DNA of 64,000 nucleotides, taken from NCBI GenBank assembly GCA_965249005.1, contig CBDFLD010000020.1, forward strand, positions 620,001-684,000, read 5' to 3'. The notes below the pieces were generated by a model. That model was not told where the DNA came from, made no database searches, and saw nothing but the letters and a program-made list of their open reading frames with translations. Both the position numbers and the translations under genes were made by a program. Positions 37,203 to 46,599 of the stretch are shown here, piece by piece. Each line of letters begins with the position of its first letter. Position 1 is the first letter of the stretch. The DNA is from CBDFLD01 sp965249005 (GTDB lineage Bacteria; Acidobacteriota; UBA6911).

Positions 37203-37511
37203 GTCAAATGGTCAGTTTCGGGAGAGGGTGGCTTAAGGCCGGTTTGGTCGCCGGACGGGAGGGAGCTTTATTATATGAGCCGCGATGGCAACAAGATGAT
37301 GGTCGTACCCATTCAGACACAACCGACGTTTAGGGCGGGCAAGCTTAAAGTCCTGTTTGAGGGAAAGTACGGTGTGTTCTTTGACATCTCCCCCGATGGC
37401 GAGCGCTTTTTGATGAGTAAGATCGAAAGCAACCAGAGGGTACCATCACTACAAATCAATGTCGTTCTGAACTGGTTTGAAGAACTCAAGCGCCGCGTCC
37501 CCAAAGGGTAG
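37203..37511 (+). pseudogene. C-terminal remnant of a PD40/TolB-propeller protein
   Basis: The frame reads GGLRPVWSPDGRELYYMS, then FDISPDGERFLM and NVVLNWFEELKRRVPKG. This is the usual last blade and tail of acidobacterial PD40 proteins or serine/threonine kinases with C-terminal propellers. There is no start codon, ribosome site or upstream remainder of the gene, so only the 3' end survives. Confidence 0.7.
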
Positions 37512-37601
37512 GTTGCATAGTGGTGGTTATCTTTAATCAGTAAGGGCACTTTACCTTACCACATGCGGTCCGATCTTTCGAAGAAAGCGAAAGGGTCGCG
37601 A

Positions 37602-37971
37602 ATGTCGGACAATAGGGCGCCTCGAAGTTTTCCAGCGTTATCGCTTTTCCTCCTCGCTGGTTCTCCTGCGCAGGCCCAGACGGGCCGCATTCTCGGTACA
37701 GTCTCGAACGAAACAGGCGCTGTGGTCCCTGGAGTAACGGCTACATAGTCAGGCAACCAACATCCGCCGGAACTTCTTCACAAATGACAGCGGCAACTAC
37801 GATTTTCCGGAGCTATCGGTTGGTCTCTACATTGTTCGGGCTCAGTTCTCTGGGTTCAAGACTGCCGAAACCGAGGTGCTAGTGCAAGTCTCTCAGATTG
37901 TGCGACAAGACCTGCGACTGGTTGGCGGTGCACTTACCGAAGTCGTGAATGGACTGCCCAGGGTTTCGTAG
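37602..37971 (+). pseudogene. N-terminal remnant of a TonB-dependent receptor (frameshifted)
   Basis: The first frame encodes a signal peptide and the beginning of a carboxypeptidase-regulatory domain (TGRILGTVSNETGAVVPGV) and stops at about 37748. A second frame continues with RRNFFTNDSGNYDFPELSVG, LYIVRAQFSGFKTAETEVLV and LRLVGGALTEVV. This matches the layout of the intact receptor at 4375-7836 (TGTVLDSSKGVVPGV, then DDNGAYNVPLLPPGRYSV). A frameshift plus a missing plug and barrel show that it is dead. Confidence 0.8.
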
Positions 37972-38015
37972 ACACTTTTGAAGGCCTAAAATAAGGCAAC
38001 TTTCAGAGTGAAACA

Positions 38016-38315
38016 ATGGGACAGCCTAGATACACAGATGAGTTCAAACGGGAAGCAGTGCGGCAAGTTACCGAGAAGGGGCATCCGGTCAAAGAGGTTG
38101 CCGAACGGCTCGGGATGTCGAGCTACAGCCTCTACGAGTGGGTCAAGAAGTACGGCCCAGCCACTGGGACGAAGACAAGACAGCTAGCGAACAAAGACGA
38201 TGAGATCCGGCGGCTGCGGGCGGAGCTGAAGCGGGTGACCGAAGAGGAATTAAAAAGAGGGACGTTCCCCACGTTTACCAGGTTTTTTCGACGGGATCGA
38301 CACACGCGGGTGTAG
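38016..38315 (+). pseudogene. Truncated IS3-family transposase OrfA
   Basis: The N-terminus is a typical IS3 OrfA (MGQPRYTDEFKREAVRQVTE, then VAERLGMSSYSLYEWVKKYG). After the leucine-zipper start RRLRAELKRVTEE, the expected ERDILKKA continuation is missing and is replaced by unrelated sequence (ELKRGTFPTFTRFF). No orfB follows, so this is a left-end fragment of an IS3-family element cut by a later event. Confidence 0.82.
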
Positions 38316-38498
38316 CGGTGCGTCGTCGAGGCGTACAACACGATTTCACGGTAAGCGGCAAGCTAACATTGATGGTCTAGACCTTAGTCCAGCGTGATTT
38401 TTTGCATGAGGAGGAAGAAAAGCCCTGGAACGTGCGCCGTTACGGGATAAAATGCGTTTGATATATTTACAAGACATCCCGAAAGGAGCACATTCCAG

Positions 38499-40004
38499 GT
38501 GAATAAAAGAAACCACAGAATCCTCCTCCGAGACAAGCAAAATCTTACACGCCGGTTGGAAAGAAATCAGTTTGAGGACCGGTCCGATCCTATGTTCAAG
38601 GACTCCAACACCTACTACGAGATCGCCGAGAGAACGCGCGCCATCGGATCTGGTGGTATCGGAGCCATTCACAAGCTCGTGTGTAAGCTTGGATTGGACA
38701 AAGATATCAACAGAAACATCGTTTTGCTCAAGTACCACTTTCCTTACTGGGAATCCGATCATGTACTGAACATCGCATACAACGTCTTGTCGGGTGGAAC
38801 CTGTCTCGAAGATATCGAGCGGTTGCGCCAGGATGAGACCTACATGAACGGACTGGGAGCCGAGAGGATTCCGGATCCCACGACGGCTGGAGATTTCCTC
38901 CGTCGTTTCGATGAGGATTGGATCTTCGGACTTCAGGAAACCATCAATGAAACCCGAACCAAGGTGTGGAAGTTGCAGGATGCTTCCTTCCGGAAGGAGG
39001 CCATCATCGACGTGGACGGGACCGTCGCCGGAACCTTGGGGGAATGCAAGGAAGGAATGGACATTGCCTACAACGGGATCTGGGGTTACGCACCGTTGAT
39101 CGTGACCTTGGCCAATACGAATGAGGTCCTCTATCTGATGAATCGGCCGGGCAACCGTCCCTCTTCCGACGGAGCGGCCGAGTGGATGGACCGGGCAATC
39201 GATCTGGTGTCGTCGGTGTTTACGAAGGTCTGGCTTCGGGGCGACACGGATTTCTCGCTGACGAGAAACTTCGATCGCTGGGACGAGCGGGTTGGTTTTG
39301 TCTTTGGTTATGACGCCAAGCCGAACCTGGTCGGGATGGCCGATGCCCTGCCGGAGAGACAATGGAAACCGCTCGAGCGGCCTCCTCGTTATGAGGTCAA
39401 GAGCGAAGAACGGCGCCGTCCGGAAAACGTCAAAGAACAAGTAATCAAGGAGAGAGAATTCAAGAACATCCGCCTGCAGAGCGAGCAGGTCGCCGAGTTT
39501 GACTATCGTCCCGGACACTGTAAGAAAACCTATCGCATGGTTGTGGTTCGGAAGAACCTCACGATCGAAAAGGGGGAGCACCGGCTGTTTGATGAGGTCC
39601 GGTACTTCTTCTACATCACCAACGATCGGGAGATGACGATGGGAGAAGTGGTCCTTTTTGCCAACGATCGCTGCAACCAGGAAAACGTCATCGGTCAGCT
39701 CAAGAGTGGAGTGAACGCCTTGAGGATGCCTTCGGACAGTCTGGTATCGAACTGGGCCTACATGGTCATCGCATCGCTGGCGTGGAATCTGAAGGCCTGG
39801 TATGGCCTGGTGACGCAGGCGCCGACAGTACGTCGTGATATCTTGAGGATGGAGTTCAAACGCTTCCTGGTGAACTTTGTGCAAATACCCTGTCAGATTG
39901 TAAGAACCGGTCGTCGCCTCGTTTACAGGATATTGGCCTATAGCAAGCATCTCGAAACCTTTTTGGCGACGTTCGACTATATCAGGCAACTCAGGTTTAC
40001 TTGA
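38499..40004 (+). CDS. IS1380-family transposase
   Basis: 501 residues, full length for the family. The DDE catalytic residues are probably the aspartates in AIIDVDGTVAGT and WLRGDTDFS and the glutamate in NQENVIGQLKSGV. FDYRPGHCKKTYRMVVVRK is a typical middle segment. It begins with GTG at 38499, and AAGGAGC lies about 20 bp upstream. Terminal inverted repeats could not be identified, so the element's ends are not given. Confidence 0.88.
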   Translation: MNKRNHRILLRDKQNLTRRLERNQFEDRSDPMFKDSNTYYEIAERTRAIGSGGIGAIHKLVCKLGLDKDINRNIVLLKYHFPYWESDHVLNIAYNVLSGGTCLEDIERLRQDETYMNGLGAERIPDPTTAGDFLRRFDEDWIFGLQETINETRTKVWKLQDASFRKEAIIDVDGTVAGTLGECKEGMDIAYNGIWGYAPLIVTLANTNEVLYLMNRPGNRPSSDGAAEWMDRAIDLVSSVFTKVWLRGDTDFSLTRNFDRWDERVGFVFGYDAKPNLVGMADALPERQWKPLERPPRYEVKSEERRRPENVKEQVIKEREFKNIRLQSEQVAEFDYRPGHCKKTYRMVVVRKNLTIEKGEHRLFDEVRYFFYITNDREMTMGEVVLFANDRCNQENVIGQLKSGVNALRMPSDSLVSNWAYMVIASLAWNLKAWYGLVTQAPTVRRDILRMEFKRFLVNFVQIPCQIVRTGRRLVYRILAYSKHLETFLATFDYIRQLRFT

Positions 40005-40505
40005 AGGCGCCTCGCCGGCGGGTGAGCCCGTACCCCCGGCGGAGCAAGAGTGGCGGGCGAAAGGAAGGGCATAACAGAGACAAACAAGATCAAGTGATCC
40101 AGACAACCAATGGAAGGTTTGTCTCTTGTGTTTCTCTTTGCTTTCCCTGTTACGCACAAGGAGCTGAAATCCACGAGATATTCGGAAAAGGCAAACGATT
40201 TTCCGAGCGAGCTCATACCTCGCTTATTTTGGGACTAGTTTTTGAATGTCTGCTTTCGGTTCCATCCCGTTGCATTAGCTCCATTGGATTGTCGATCGAG
40301 GCAAGATGTCATTGTACCGCGCGTTGCGGTCGGGAGATACCGGCAGCGAAGATGATTCGCCCCCTCTGCAAGCTGGAAAACAAATCCCGCTTGAAGCGAG
40401 AAAGTCTAGGGTGATAGCATAACTGGTTTTGACAGACACTGAACCGCGGAAGGATCAACTGGGTTTTCTGTTTCGTGGGATCATTTTCGAATCAGGTGCT
40501 ATGGC
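40005..40505. other. Non-coding stretch downstream of the IS1380-like gene
   Basis: These 501 bp contain no convincing gene. An inverted repeat AGAGACAAAC / GTTTGTCTCT at 40076-40085 and 40117-40126 could form a hairpin with a 31-nt loop and may belong to the right end of the IS. The last 100 bp should hold the promoter of the DUF1844 gene. Confidence 0.4.
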
Positions 40506-40958
40506 ATGACAAAAGAGGAAGAGGAAGAATCTTCGTTTCGTATCACGGACAAGAGGCAGTTCCGTGAGGATGGCGATCGGCGCGAGAGCATTGAGGACGA
40601 AACTCCCCCCACCGAGCAGGCTCAGCCGGAGTCGCCGTCGCCAGCGAGCTCCGCGGAAGCGGGAGCTGCACCAGTGGTGGGGGAGGCCCCTCCCGGCACC
40701 CAGCCTCCGATCGATTTTCCTTCCTACATTCTTTCCTACTACACGCAGGGGCTCGTTCTTCTTGGAGAAGTGCCAAATCCCTACAGTAACAAGAAGGAAG
40801 AAGACCTCCAGGCCTCAAAGCATACGATCGACATTCTCGGCCTGCTCGAAGAAAAGACCAAAGGGAATCTAAGCGAGGAAGAGCAAAAACTCTTGGAAAG
40901 CGTTCTGTACGAGCTGCGGATGAAGTTCATGGCCAAGACCAGCAAGATCAAACTATAG
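40506..40958 (+). CDS. DUF1844 domain-containing protein
   Basis: 150 residues. The first 70 are acidic, proline- and serine-rich and probably disordered. The C-terminal part (FPSYILSYYTQGLVLLGEVP, DILGLLEEKTKGNLSEEE) is the DUF1844 helical domain. Its function is unknown; it is conserved in Acidobacteriota and Deltaproteobacteria-type genomes. It ends eight bases before ribF, so the two are probably co-transcribed. Confidence 0.88.
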   Translation: MTKEEEEESSFRITDKRQFREDGDRRESIEDETPPTEQAQPESPSPASSAEAGAAPVVGEAPPGTQPPIDFPSYILSYYTQGLVLLGEVPNPYSNKKEEDLQASKHTIDILGLLEEKTKGNLSEEEQKLLESVLYELRMKFMAKTSKIKL

Positions 40959-40966
40959 GGTATGGC

Positions 40967-41971
40967 ATGAGAGTTGTTCGTAGTCTCGACCAGTTGCCGC
41001 ACGGCTGCGATTGGCCCGTCGCTACGATCGGCAATTTTGACGGCATTCACCGGGGACACCAGAGGCTCTTTCAGGCACTGATCGAAAAGGCTCGTGGGCC
41101 TCGTGGCACACCGACGGTGCTGAATTTTCATCCACACCCTCTCCAAATCCTGGCTCCAGCCAACGCGCCCCGTCAGATTCAAACGCTGGATCAGAAGCTT
41201 CAGACGATGGAGTCGCTTGGGATTGAGCTTGTCATCGTTCTACCCTTTAGCCGCGAATTGGCACAGATGAGTGCTCACGAGTTTGCGGTGGATATCCTGG
41301 GACAACAGCTGGGCCTGCGGGAAATCTTCGTTGGTCCGAACTTCGCTTTCGGTAATCGGCGCGAGGGCAGCTTTCGGCTCCTGAGAGAGATTGGCGAAAG
41401 CGCTGGATTTCTGGTCGGACAGATTCCACCCGTTCGGTTTAGAGGAGGCCGCATCTCCAGCACCGCCGTTCGGCAATCCTTGTTTGCCGGTCAAGTTGCG
41501 CTGGCACGCCGGCTGCTAGGGCGTCCATTCGAGCTCGAAGGAAAGATCGTCCATGGAAGCGCAATCGGTGCGGGAATTGGATTCCCAACCGCCAATTTGG
41601 AGACGCCGAACGAGCTCATTCCTCGCAAGGGCGTGTATGTCACTTACCTGAGAACAGGGGGCCGGTCCTTGCAAAGCGTCACGAACGTCGGTGTTCGTCC
41701 GACGATTGGGGGCAGTGGTGCTTCGGAGCTCACAATCGAAACTCACGCTTTGGACTTCACCGGTGATCTGTACGGGGAACTGGTGACATTGGATTTTTTC
41801 ATCAGGCTTCGAGCGGAAAGAAAGTTCGAGGGCAAGAGTGCCTTGATGGCTCAGATCCAGACGGACATTGCTCGGGCGAGGCGTTACTTTGCCCATCTGG
41901 ACGGCGCGGAGGGCCGCGTCGAATTTAAAGCTACGCATCCAGAGGATCCACAAGATGGCGGTCAGCCGTGA
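40967..41971 (+). CDS. ribF: Bifunctional riboflavin kinase/FAD synthetase
   Basis: 334 residues with both halves present. The N-terminal FAD synthetase has VATIGNFDGIHRGHQRLFQA and FVGPNFAFGNRREGSF with RISSTAVRQSL. The C-terminal flavokinase has GIGFPTANLETP, GVYVTYL, NVGVRPTIGG and the catalytic-glutamate segment IETHALDF. It converts riboflavin to FMN and then FAD in the cytoplasm. The last 17 bases overlap the gatC start. No FMN riboswitch was seen upstream. Confidence 0.95.
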   Translation: MRVVRSLDQLPHGCDWPVATIGNFDGIHRGHQRLFQALIEKARGPRGTPTVLNFHPHPLQILAPANAPRQIQTLDQKLQTMESLGIELVIVLPFSRELAQMSAHEFAVDILGQQLGLREIFVGPNFAFGNRREGSFRLLREIGESAGFLVGQIPPVRFRGGRISSTAVRQSLFAGQVALARRLLGRPFELEGKIVHGSAIGAGIGFPTANLETPNELIPRKGVYVTYLRTGGRSLQSVTNVGVRPTIGGSGASELTIETHALDFTGDLYGELVTLDFFIRLRAERKFEGKSALMAQIQTDIARARRYFAHLDGAEGRVEFKATHPEDPQDGGQP

Positions 41972-42251
41972 GGAAATTCTAAAGATATCCCAGCTTGCGA
42001 ATCTCAGCTTCAGTGATTCGGAGCTGGAGGCCTTTACTGAACAATTCCAGAATATTCTCGAGTATGTGGAGAAGCTCGGCGAGGTAGACATCACCGGGGT
42101 GGACCCCACGAGTCATGTCTCCTTGGCTGAAGAGGCGTCGGCCGCGCGATGGCGAGCCGATGAGGTGCGGGAGTCCCTTCCAATTTCGGAATCGCTGGGC
42201 AATGCACCTGACCCCGGCGAGGATCACTTCCTGGTCCCCAAGGTCTTGTAG
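41955..42251 (+). CDS. gatC: Asp-tRNA(Asn)/Glu-tRNA(Gln) amidotransferase subunit C
   Basis: 98 residues. MAVSREEILKISQLANLSFS is the usual N-terminus, followed by FQNILEYVEKLGEVDITGVD, and the tail DPGEDHFLVPKVL is the standard GatC ending. GatC bridges GatA and GatB in the enzyme that amidates misacylated tRNAs. The ATG at 41955 overlaps the ribF end. gatA follows after a repeat-filled gap of 189 bp; gatB is not in the window. Confidence 0.95.
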   Translation: MAVSREEILKISQLANLSFSDSELEAFTEQFQNILEYVEKLGEVDITGVDPTSHVSLAEEASAARWRADEVRESLPISESLGNAPDPGEDHFLVPKVL

Positions 42252-42265
42252 TTCTTGCATCCAAC

Positions 42266-42396
42266 CAGCGCTGACCGGCGCGTCACGGCGGTCACCTGGA
42301 ACCGTAACTGCCAGAGGGTGCCCTCGGAACGCCATAATGGACATCTTGCTAAATTGCACACATAAAATCAGTTCCGCGAGCAGTTACTGGAGAGCT
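42266..42396 (+). repeat. Dispersed hairpin repeat, copy 2 (most diverged)
   Basis: It begins CAGCGCTGACCGGCGC, 14 bp after gatC, and ends GCAGTTACTGGAGAGCT. The middle (about 42315-42345) has drifted the most, and the first hairpin stem contains a mismatch here. It sits between gatC and gatA, genes expected to be co-expressed, so it is presumably transcribed. Confidence 0.82.
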
Positions 42397-42440
42397 GTCA
42401 CCAGATCCCGTTAAATCGCGGATGACACGAGGCGTAAAGA

Positions 42441-43892
42441 GTGAATCTGAAAAGTGCGATGGAAATACGAGATGCCGTCAACGAGCGCAAGCTTTCGGCC
42501 AATGAAGTTGCCCGGGCGTCGCTCGCTCGTATTTCGGAGGTAGACTCCCGGGTCAACGCTTTCATTACGATAGAGGCCGAGAAAGCCATCGAACGGGCTC
42601 AACTCGTGGACGCGCGGATCGCACGAGGCGAGGGCCCCTTTCCCCTCGCGGGAGTTCCAGTGGCGGTGAAAGACAACATCTGCACCCGCGGGTTGCGTAC
42701 GACCTGCGGCTCGAAGATCCTTCAATCCTATGTGCCTCCCTTTGACGCGACGGCCGTCGCCCGGATCGAGAGGGCTGGGGGGGTGGTGATCGGCAAAACC
42801 AACTGTGATGAGTTTGCCATGGGGTCCTCGACCGAAAACTCCTCATTCCAGCTGACGCGCAATCCGTACGATCTGGATCGAGTTCCGGGCGGTAGTAGTG
42901 GGGGCAGCGCCGTTGCGGTTGGTGCGGGGATGGTCCCCCTCGCCCTGGGGTCGGAAACCGGCGGTTCCGTGCGCCAACCCGCTTCGTTTTGTAACGTCGT
43001 GGGCCTGAAGCCCACCTACGGCCGGATTTCGAGATACGGGCTCATCGCGTTCGCTTCTTCTTTGGATTGCATCGGCGCTTTTGCACACTCCCTTCCGGAT
43101 CTCGCCCTTCTGCTTGGCATCGTCTCCGGCCAAGATGATAGAGACGCAACCAGTGCGCGGGATCCGGTCCCCGACTATAGCTCACAGCTAACGGAAACCG
43201 TCCGGGGATTGCGTGTGGGAATCCCCGAGGAGTTCTTTGGTCATGGAATCGATCCCAAGGTACGGAGTGTCATTGAGGAGGGAATCCGAAGTGTCGAGCA
43301 GCTCGGCTGTGCGATAGAGCACATCTCTCTTCCTCACTATGACTATGCGGTTGCGGACTACTACATCATTGCGCCGGCGGAGGCGAGCTCAAACCTGGCA
43401 AGATACGACGGCGTGCGCTACGGCTTTCGTTCGTCTGATGCAGCAACACTTTCGGAGATGTATCGCGAGACCCGCAGCGGAGGATTCGGCGCAGAGGTGA
43501 AGCGAAGAATCATGATTGGCACCTACGCACTGTCGTCCGGATACTACGACGCCTACTACTTGCGGGCCATGAGGGTCCGAACCCTCATCAAACAAGATTA
43601 TGAGGAAGCCTTCCGGAAGGTCGACGCGATACTGACGCCAGTGAGTCCGACGGCTGCTTTCAAGATCGGCGAAAGGGTGAATGATCCTCTCGCGATGTAT
43701 CTATCGGACGTGTATACGGTCACGGCAAACCTCGTCGGTTTTCCGGCCCTGTCGGTTCCCTGCGGATTCACGGATGGCTTGCCGGTTGGACTACAGATTA
43801 TTGGACCCCACTTTGAAGAAACGACGGTTTTGAGGTTGGCTCACGCATTTCGTGAGGCGTATCCTTGCCCGGACATACCTCTGAAGATTTAG
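42441..43892 (+). CDS. gatA: Asp-tRNA(Asn)/Glu-tRNA(Gln) amidotransferase subunit A
   Basis: 483 residues. The amidase signature is complete: the catalytic lysine in GVPVAVKDNICTRG, the cis-serine in GSETGGSVRQPASFCNVVG and the nucleophilic serine region PGGSSGGSAVAV. KPTYGRISRYGLIAFASSLD is characteristic of GatA rather than other amidases. A GTG start at 42441 follows GAGGCG. It releases ammonia from glutamine for transfer to misacylated tRNA. Downstream is a hairpin terminator and convergent genes. Confidence 0.95.
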   Translation: MNLKSAMEIRDAVNERKLSANEVARASLARISEVDSRVNAFITIEAEKAIERAQLVDARIARGEGPFPLAGVPVAVKDNICTRGLRTTCGSKILQSYVPPFDATAVARIERAGGVVIGKTNCDEFAMGSSTENSSFQLTRNPYDLDRVPGGSSGGSAVAVGAGMVPLALGSETGGSVRQPASFCNVVGLKPTYGRISRYGLIAFASSLDCIGAFAHSLPDLALLLGIVSGQDDRDATSARDPVPDYSSQLTETVRGLRVGIPEEFFGHGIDPKVRSVIEEGIRSVEQLGCAIEHISLPHYDYAVADYYIIAPAEASSNLARYDGVRYGFRSSDAATLSEMYRETRSGGFGAEVKRRIMIGTYALSSGYYDAYYLRAMRVRTLIKQDYEEAFRKVDAILTPVSPTAAFKIGERVNDPLAMYLSDVYTVTANLVGFPALSVPCGFTDGLPVGLQIIGPHFEETTVLRLAHAFREAYPCPDIPLKI

Positions 43893-43936
43893 CGCCGCAG
43901 CCGCGACGCACTTTCAGTCATCCCTCCACAGTGTAG

Positions 43937-43960
43937 GCCGCTCACGCCGTGAGCGGCTTT
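43937..43960. terminator. Hairpin between gatA and the convergent secreted-protein gene
   Basis: GCCGCTCACG-C-CGTGAGCGGC followed by TTT. The stem is 10 bp with almost no loop. It could end transcription of gatA and also belongs to the class of CTCAC-x-CCGTGAG-like palindromes found elsewhere in the window. Confidence 0.6.
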
Positions 43961-44000
43961 GGAAACCCACCGACTTGCTTCTCTCCGCGAGAGATGCGGG

Positions 44001-44552
44001 CTAACGAATTCGGCCTTTTCCGTCCAGTTCTCCTGGATGGAACCCCGCCTTGCGTCCCTGTTGATAAGTGTCGCGTCTGTCCTCGACCAGCCGGTCGAGT
44101 TTCAGTTCCAGCTCGCGAATCTGCCATTGGAGACGATCTTCCTTGCCCGAATCTCTCGCTCGAGTCCCGCGCAGCAGTGCGGCTTTTCGTTTGGATTCAG
44201 CTCGTTCCTTCAATACCACGAGACGATCCCGCGCTGTTCGGATCTCCCGGTCGAGTTTCCGAAGCGCACTTCGAAACTTCGCCGGGGACGGCCGACGAGG
44301 AACACGCAGCGACGATATTCGGATTTTCGTTTTCGTGGATGCGGGAGATGTGCTGATGTTGCCACGTGGTGCCCAGGCTGAAGCGTCGTGACCGTCGATC
44401 ACCTTTCCCTCTACGCCGCGCGACTCCAGTGCCTTGCGGCGATCACTCTCTTTTCGCGCCAATTCGGCTAGCGTCTGTGGGGGTGTTGCGTCAAAGGCGT
44501 CCGGGAGCAAGAATCTCAAGGCGAGCACGCCGAGGCAGAATCGTGTTTTCAT
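44001..44552 (-). CDS. Hypothetical secreted coiled-coil protein
   Basis: 183 residues with a probable signal peptide (MKTRFCLGVLALRFLLPDAF). The rest is very rich in arginine, lysine and glutamate, with two long helical stretches (KLDREIRTARDRLVVLKERA and LQWQIRELELKLDRLVEDRR) likely to form coiled coils. No family was recognised. It lies 22 bp after rsmI on the same strand and may be co-transcribed with it. Confidence 0.65.
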   Translation of the reverse strand: MKTRFCLGVLALRFLLPDAFDATPPQTLAELARKESDRRKALESRGVEGKVIDGHDASAWAPRGNISTSPASTKTKIRISSLRVPRRPSPAKFRSALRKLDREIRTARDRLVVLKERAESKRKAALLRGTRARDSGKEDRLQWQIRELELKLDRLVEDRRDTYQQGRKAGFHPGELDGKGRIR

Positions 44553-44574
44553 GCCTTGACTAACGACCGCCCGT

Positions 44575-45423
44575 CTATTCGAGCGAAGATTCTTCCACTA
44601 GCAGGCGGTAGGCTTCCTTCCTGGATATCCCCCTTTGATTCGCGACTCTCTTCAACGCTTGATTTCGATCGGATCCGGTTCGGCCCATCTCCCGATCTAC
44701 GTGTTCACGAATCGACTTGGGATAGTCGACTACGTGGGGGGGTGTGGCTCCCGCCGGTCCGACCACAAGGGTGAACTCTCCTCTGATTCGATCACGCGTC
44801 TCGAGGGCGTCGAGGGCTTGCGGCAGCGTTCCCCGAATCCACTCCTCGTGTACTTTCGTGAGTTCACGAGCCAGGCAAACCTCGCGAGAGCCGAAGACGG
44901 GGATCATGTCGCGAAGCGTGAACAGGATTCGGTGGGGAGCCTCATAGATGATCAAGGTCGTATCCAGCCGGGCAAGGGTGCTGAGTCGTTGCTGTCGGAT
45001 CGCTTTTCGGAGGGGAAGAAATCCGACGAACAGGAAGGATTCGGTGGGGAGCCCGGACGCCGAAAGTGCGGTTGTGGCTGCTACGGGCCCCGGGAGCGGT
45101 ACGACTGCGATTCCCGCGTCGATGCAAGCGCGAACGAGCCGAAAACCGGGATCTGAGATCAACGGGGTACCGGCGTTGCTCACCAGAGCCAGGTTGGAGC
45201 CTTGTTCCAGTTGCCGTAGGAACTGCTTGGTTCGAGCGGCTTCGTTGTGCTGGTGATAGCTTTGGCGCGGTGTGCGGATCTCATAATGACGGAGCAACGT
45301 TGCCGCATGTCGCGTGTCCTCGCAGGCTACAAGATCTACCTCTCGGAGGACGTCAAGGCAACGGACGGTCACATCCCCCAGGTTGCCGATCGGGGTGGGA
45401 ACTAGATAGAGCACTCCTGCCAC
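44575..45423 (-). CDS. rsmI: 16S rRNA (cytidine(1402)-2'-O)-methyltransferase
   Basis: 282 residues of the tetrapyrrole-methylase-like fold. Diagnostic motifs are LVPTPIGNLGDVTVR at the N-terminus, ACEDTRHAATLL, LVSNAGTPLISDPGFRLV, PLPGPVAATTALSASGLPTE and FVGFLPLRK. It methylates C1402 in the decoding centre, using S-adenosylmethionine. The length is typical. Confidence 0.95.
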   Translation of the reverse strand: MAGVLYLVPTPIGNLGDVTVRCLDVLREVDLVACEDTRHAATLLRHYEIRTPRQSYHQHNEAARTKQFLRQLEQGSNLALVSNAGTPLISDPGFRLVRACIDAGIAVVPLPGPVAATTALSASGLPTESFLFVGFLPLRKAIRQQRLSTLARLDTTLIIYEAPHRILFTLRDMIPVFGSREVCLARELTKVHEEWIRGTLPQALDALETRDRIRGEFTLVVGPAGATPPHVVDYPKSIREHVDREMGRTGSDRNQALKRVANQRGISRKEAYRLLVEESSLE

Positions 45424-45483
45424 CGGGGATCCTTCATGGATTTTAGAGTCTAACGGTAGCCGCGATCCTGTTTGCGACGGTTC

Positions 45484-46233
45484 TCAAGGCCGGCCGGGCC
45501 TATCATACAGTCCTTTCATGCCCTGGTATCGGACCCTCAGGACATCGATCAGGGTTCGGGGAATATCGCCCAAGCGAACACGGCTCCCTTCGACGTGGCT
45601 CCACATGACCGGGACCTCTACGGTTGGAAATCCCAAACGATGGGCAATGTATAGAATTTCAACGTCGAATCCAAATCCGTCGACTGTTTGCAGGGGAAAG
45701 ATCGTTTGGGCTGCTTCCCTTGTGAACAGCTTGAAGCCGCACTGAGTATCCTTGAATGGGAGACCGCAGATCCATCGAACCAGCACGTTGGAGCTGCGGC
45801 CAAATCGTTCGCGGAACCAGGACTGGTGTATGCCGATCTCAGATTCTCTGAGGCCTCGCGATCCAACGGCTATTGCGGCCTTTGCGCGATGCAGCGCCGA
45901 GGCGAGCTTGTGATACTCTCCGATCGGAGAGGAGAGATCGGAATCGGTAAAGAGCACATGATCTCCCGTGCTCCTCAACACACCGCGACGGATGCTGTGG
46001 CCCTTGCCGCGATTGCCGTCGTTTGCGATGAGCGCGATGGGCGCCACGGACTCATAGGTCTGGATGAGCCCCCGGACGACATCTGCGGTGCCGTCGGTGG
46101 AGCCGTCGTCGACGACGATGATCTCGGCCTGCAGCTGCTCTCGAACGATGAACTGCCGGATTTTGCGCAATGTCGGAACAATCCGAGTTGCTTCATTGTA
46201 GGCCGGGATGACCACCGAGAGCTGTGGCGGCAT
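45484..46233 (-). CDS. Family 2 glycosyltransferase (dolichyl-phosphate glucosyltransferase-like)
   Basis: 249 residues. The GT-A start LSVVIPAYNEATRI is followed by IIVVDDGSTDGTADVVRG, the metal-binding FTDSDLSSPI and DTQCGFKLFTREAA. These features match polyprenyl/dolichyl-phosphate glucosyl- or mannosyltransferases. It would transfer a hexose to a lipid carrier at the inner face of the membrane. No transmembrane segment is visible. Confidence 0.88.
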   Translation of the reverse strand: MPPQLSVVIPAYNEATRIVPTLRKIRQFIVREQLQAEIIVVDDGSTDGTADVVRGLIQTYESVAPIALIANDGNRGKGHSIRRGVLRSTGDHVLFTDSDLSSPIGEYHKLASALHRAKAAIAVGSRGLRESEIGIHQSWFRERFGRSSNVLVRWICGLPFKDTQCGFKLFTREAAQTIFPLQTVDGFGFDVEILYIAHRLGFPTVEVPVMWSHVEGSRVRLGDIPRTLIDVLRVRYQGMKGLYDRPGRP

Positions 46234-46509
46234 GCAACCTCTTCGGGGTAAAGAATGAAACCAGAGAATAAGTCAGCCTTCGTCAGAGAGACTCACGCCA
46301 GTTATGGCGCTACGCCCTGCCAGATTCCGCTTTGGCAACAGATCAAGATATAGGAGTCGTTTCGAAAAATCTATCCATCCGATGTTTTCCTTTGGACCAG
46401 GAATAGGCTCACTGTGTGGGAACCTATCCACTGGACCGGCTGTTTGCAATTGAGCCCGGATATTCGTTAGTATTCGGCCGGGGGCCATGCCCCTTCGAAC
46501 CTCCTCAGC

Positions 46510-46599
46510 GGAGAGGTGCTGGAGTGGTTGAACAGGGCTGCCTGCTAAGCAGTTGCACTGGAAACGGTGCCGGGGGTTCGAATCCCCCCCTCTCCGCCA
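46510..46599 (+). tRNA. tRNA-Ser(GCT)
   Basis: The acceptor stem GGAGAGG pairs with CCTCTCC; discriminator G and an encoded CCA end follow. The anticodon loop is CTGCTAA with anticodon GCT between CTGC and GCAG. The long variable arm (TTGCACTGGAAACGGTGC) is typical of serine tRNAs. The T-arm is GGGGGTTCGAATCCCCC. It reads AGC and AGT codons. Confidence 0.97.

Noticed and set aside
38346..40157. 603-codon minus-strand open frame opposite the IS1380-like transposase
   Set aside because: Antisense shadow of a clear transposase; its sequence shows no family features.
40005..40450. ORF of 137 codons after the IS1380-like gene
   Set aside because: Composition is unlike coding sequence, there is no ribosome site, and it overlaps a hairpin likely to belong to the IS end.
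40440..40505. FMN riboswitch upstream of the ribF operon
   Set aside because: None of the conserved FMN aptamer segments could be found in the leader.
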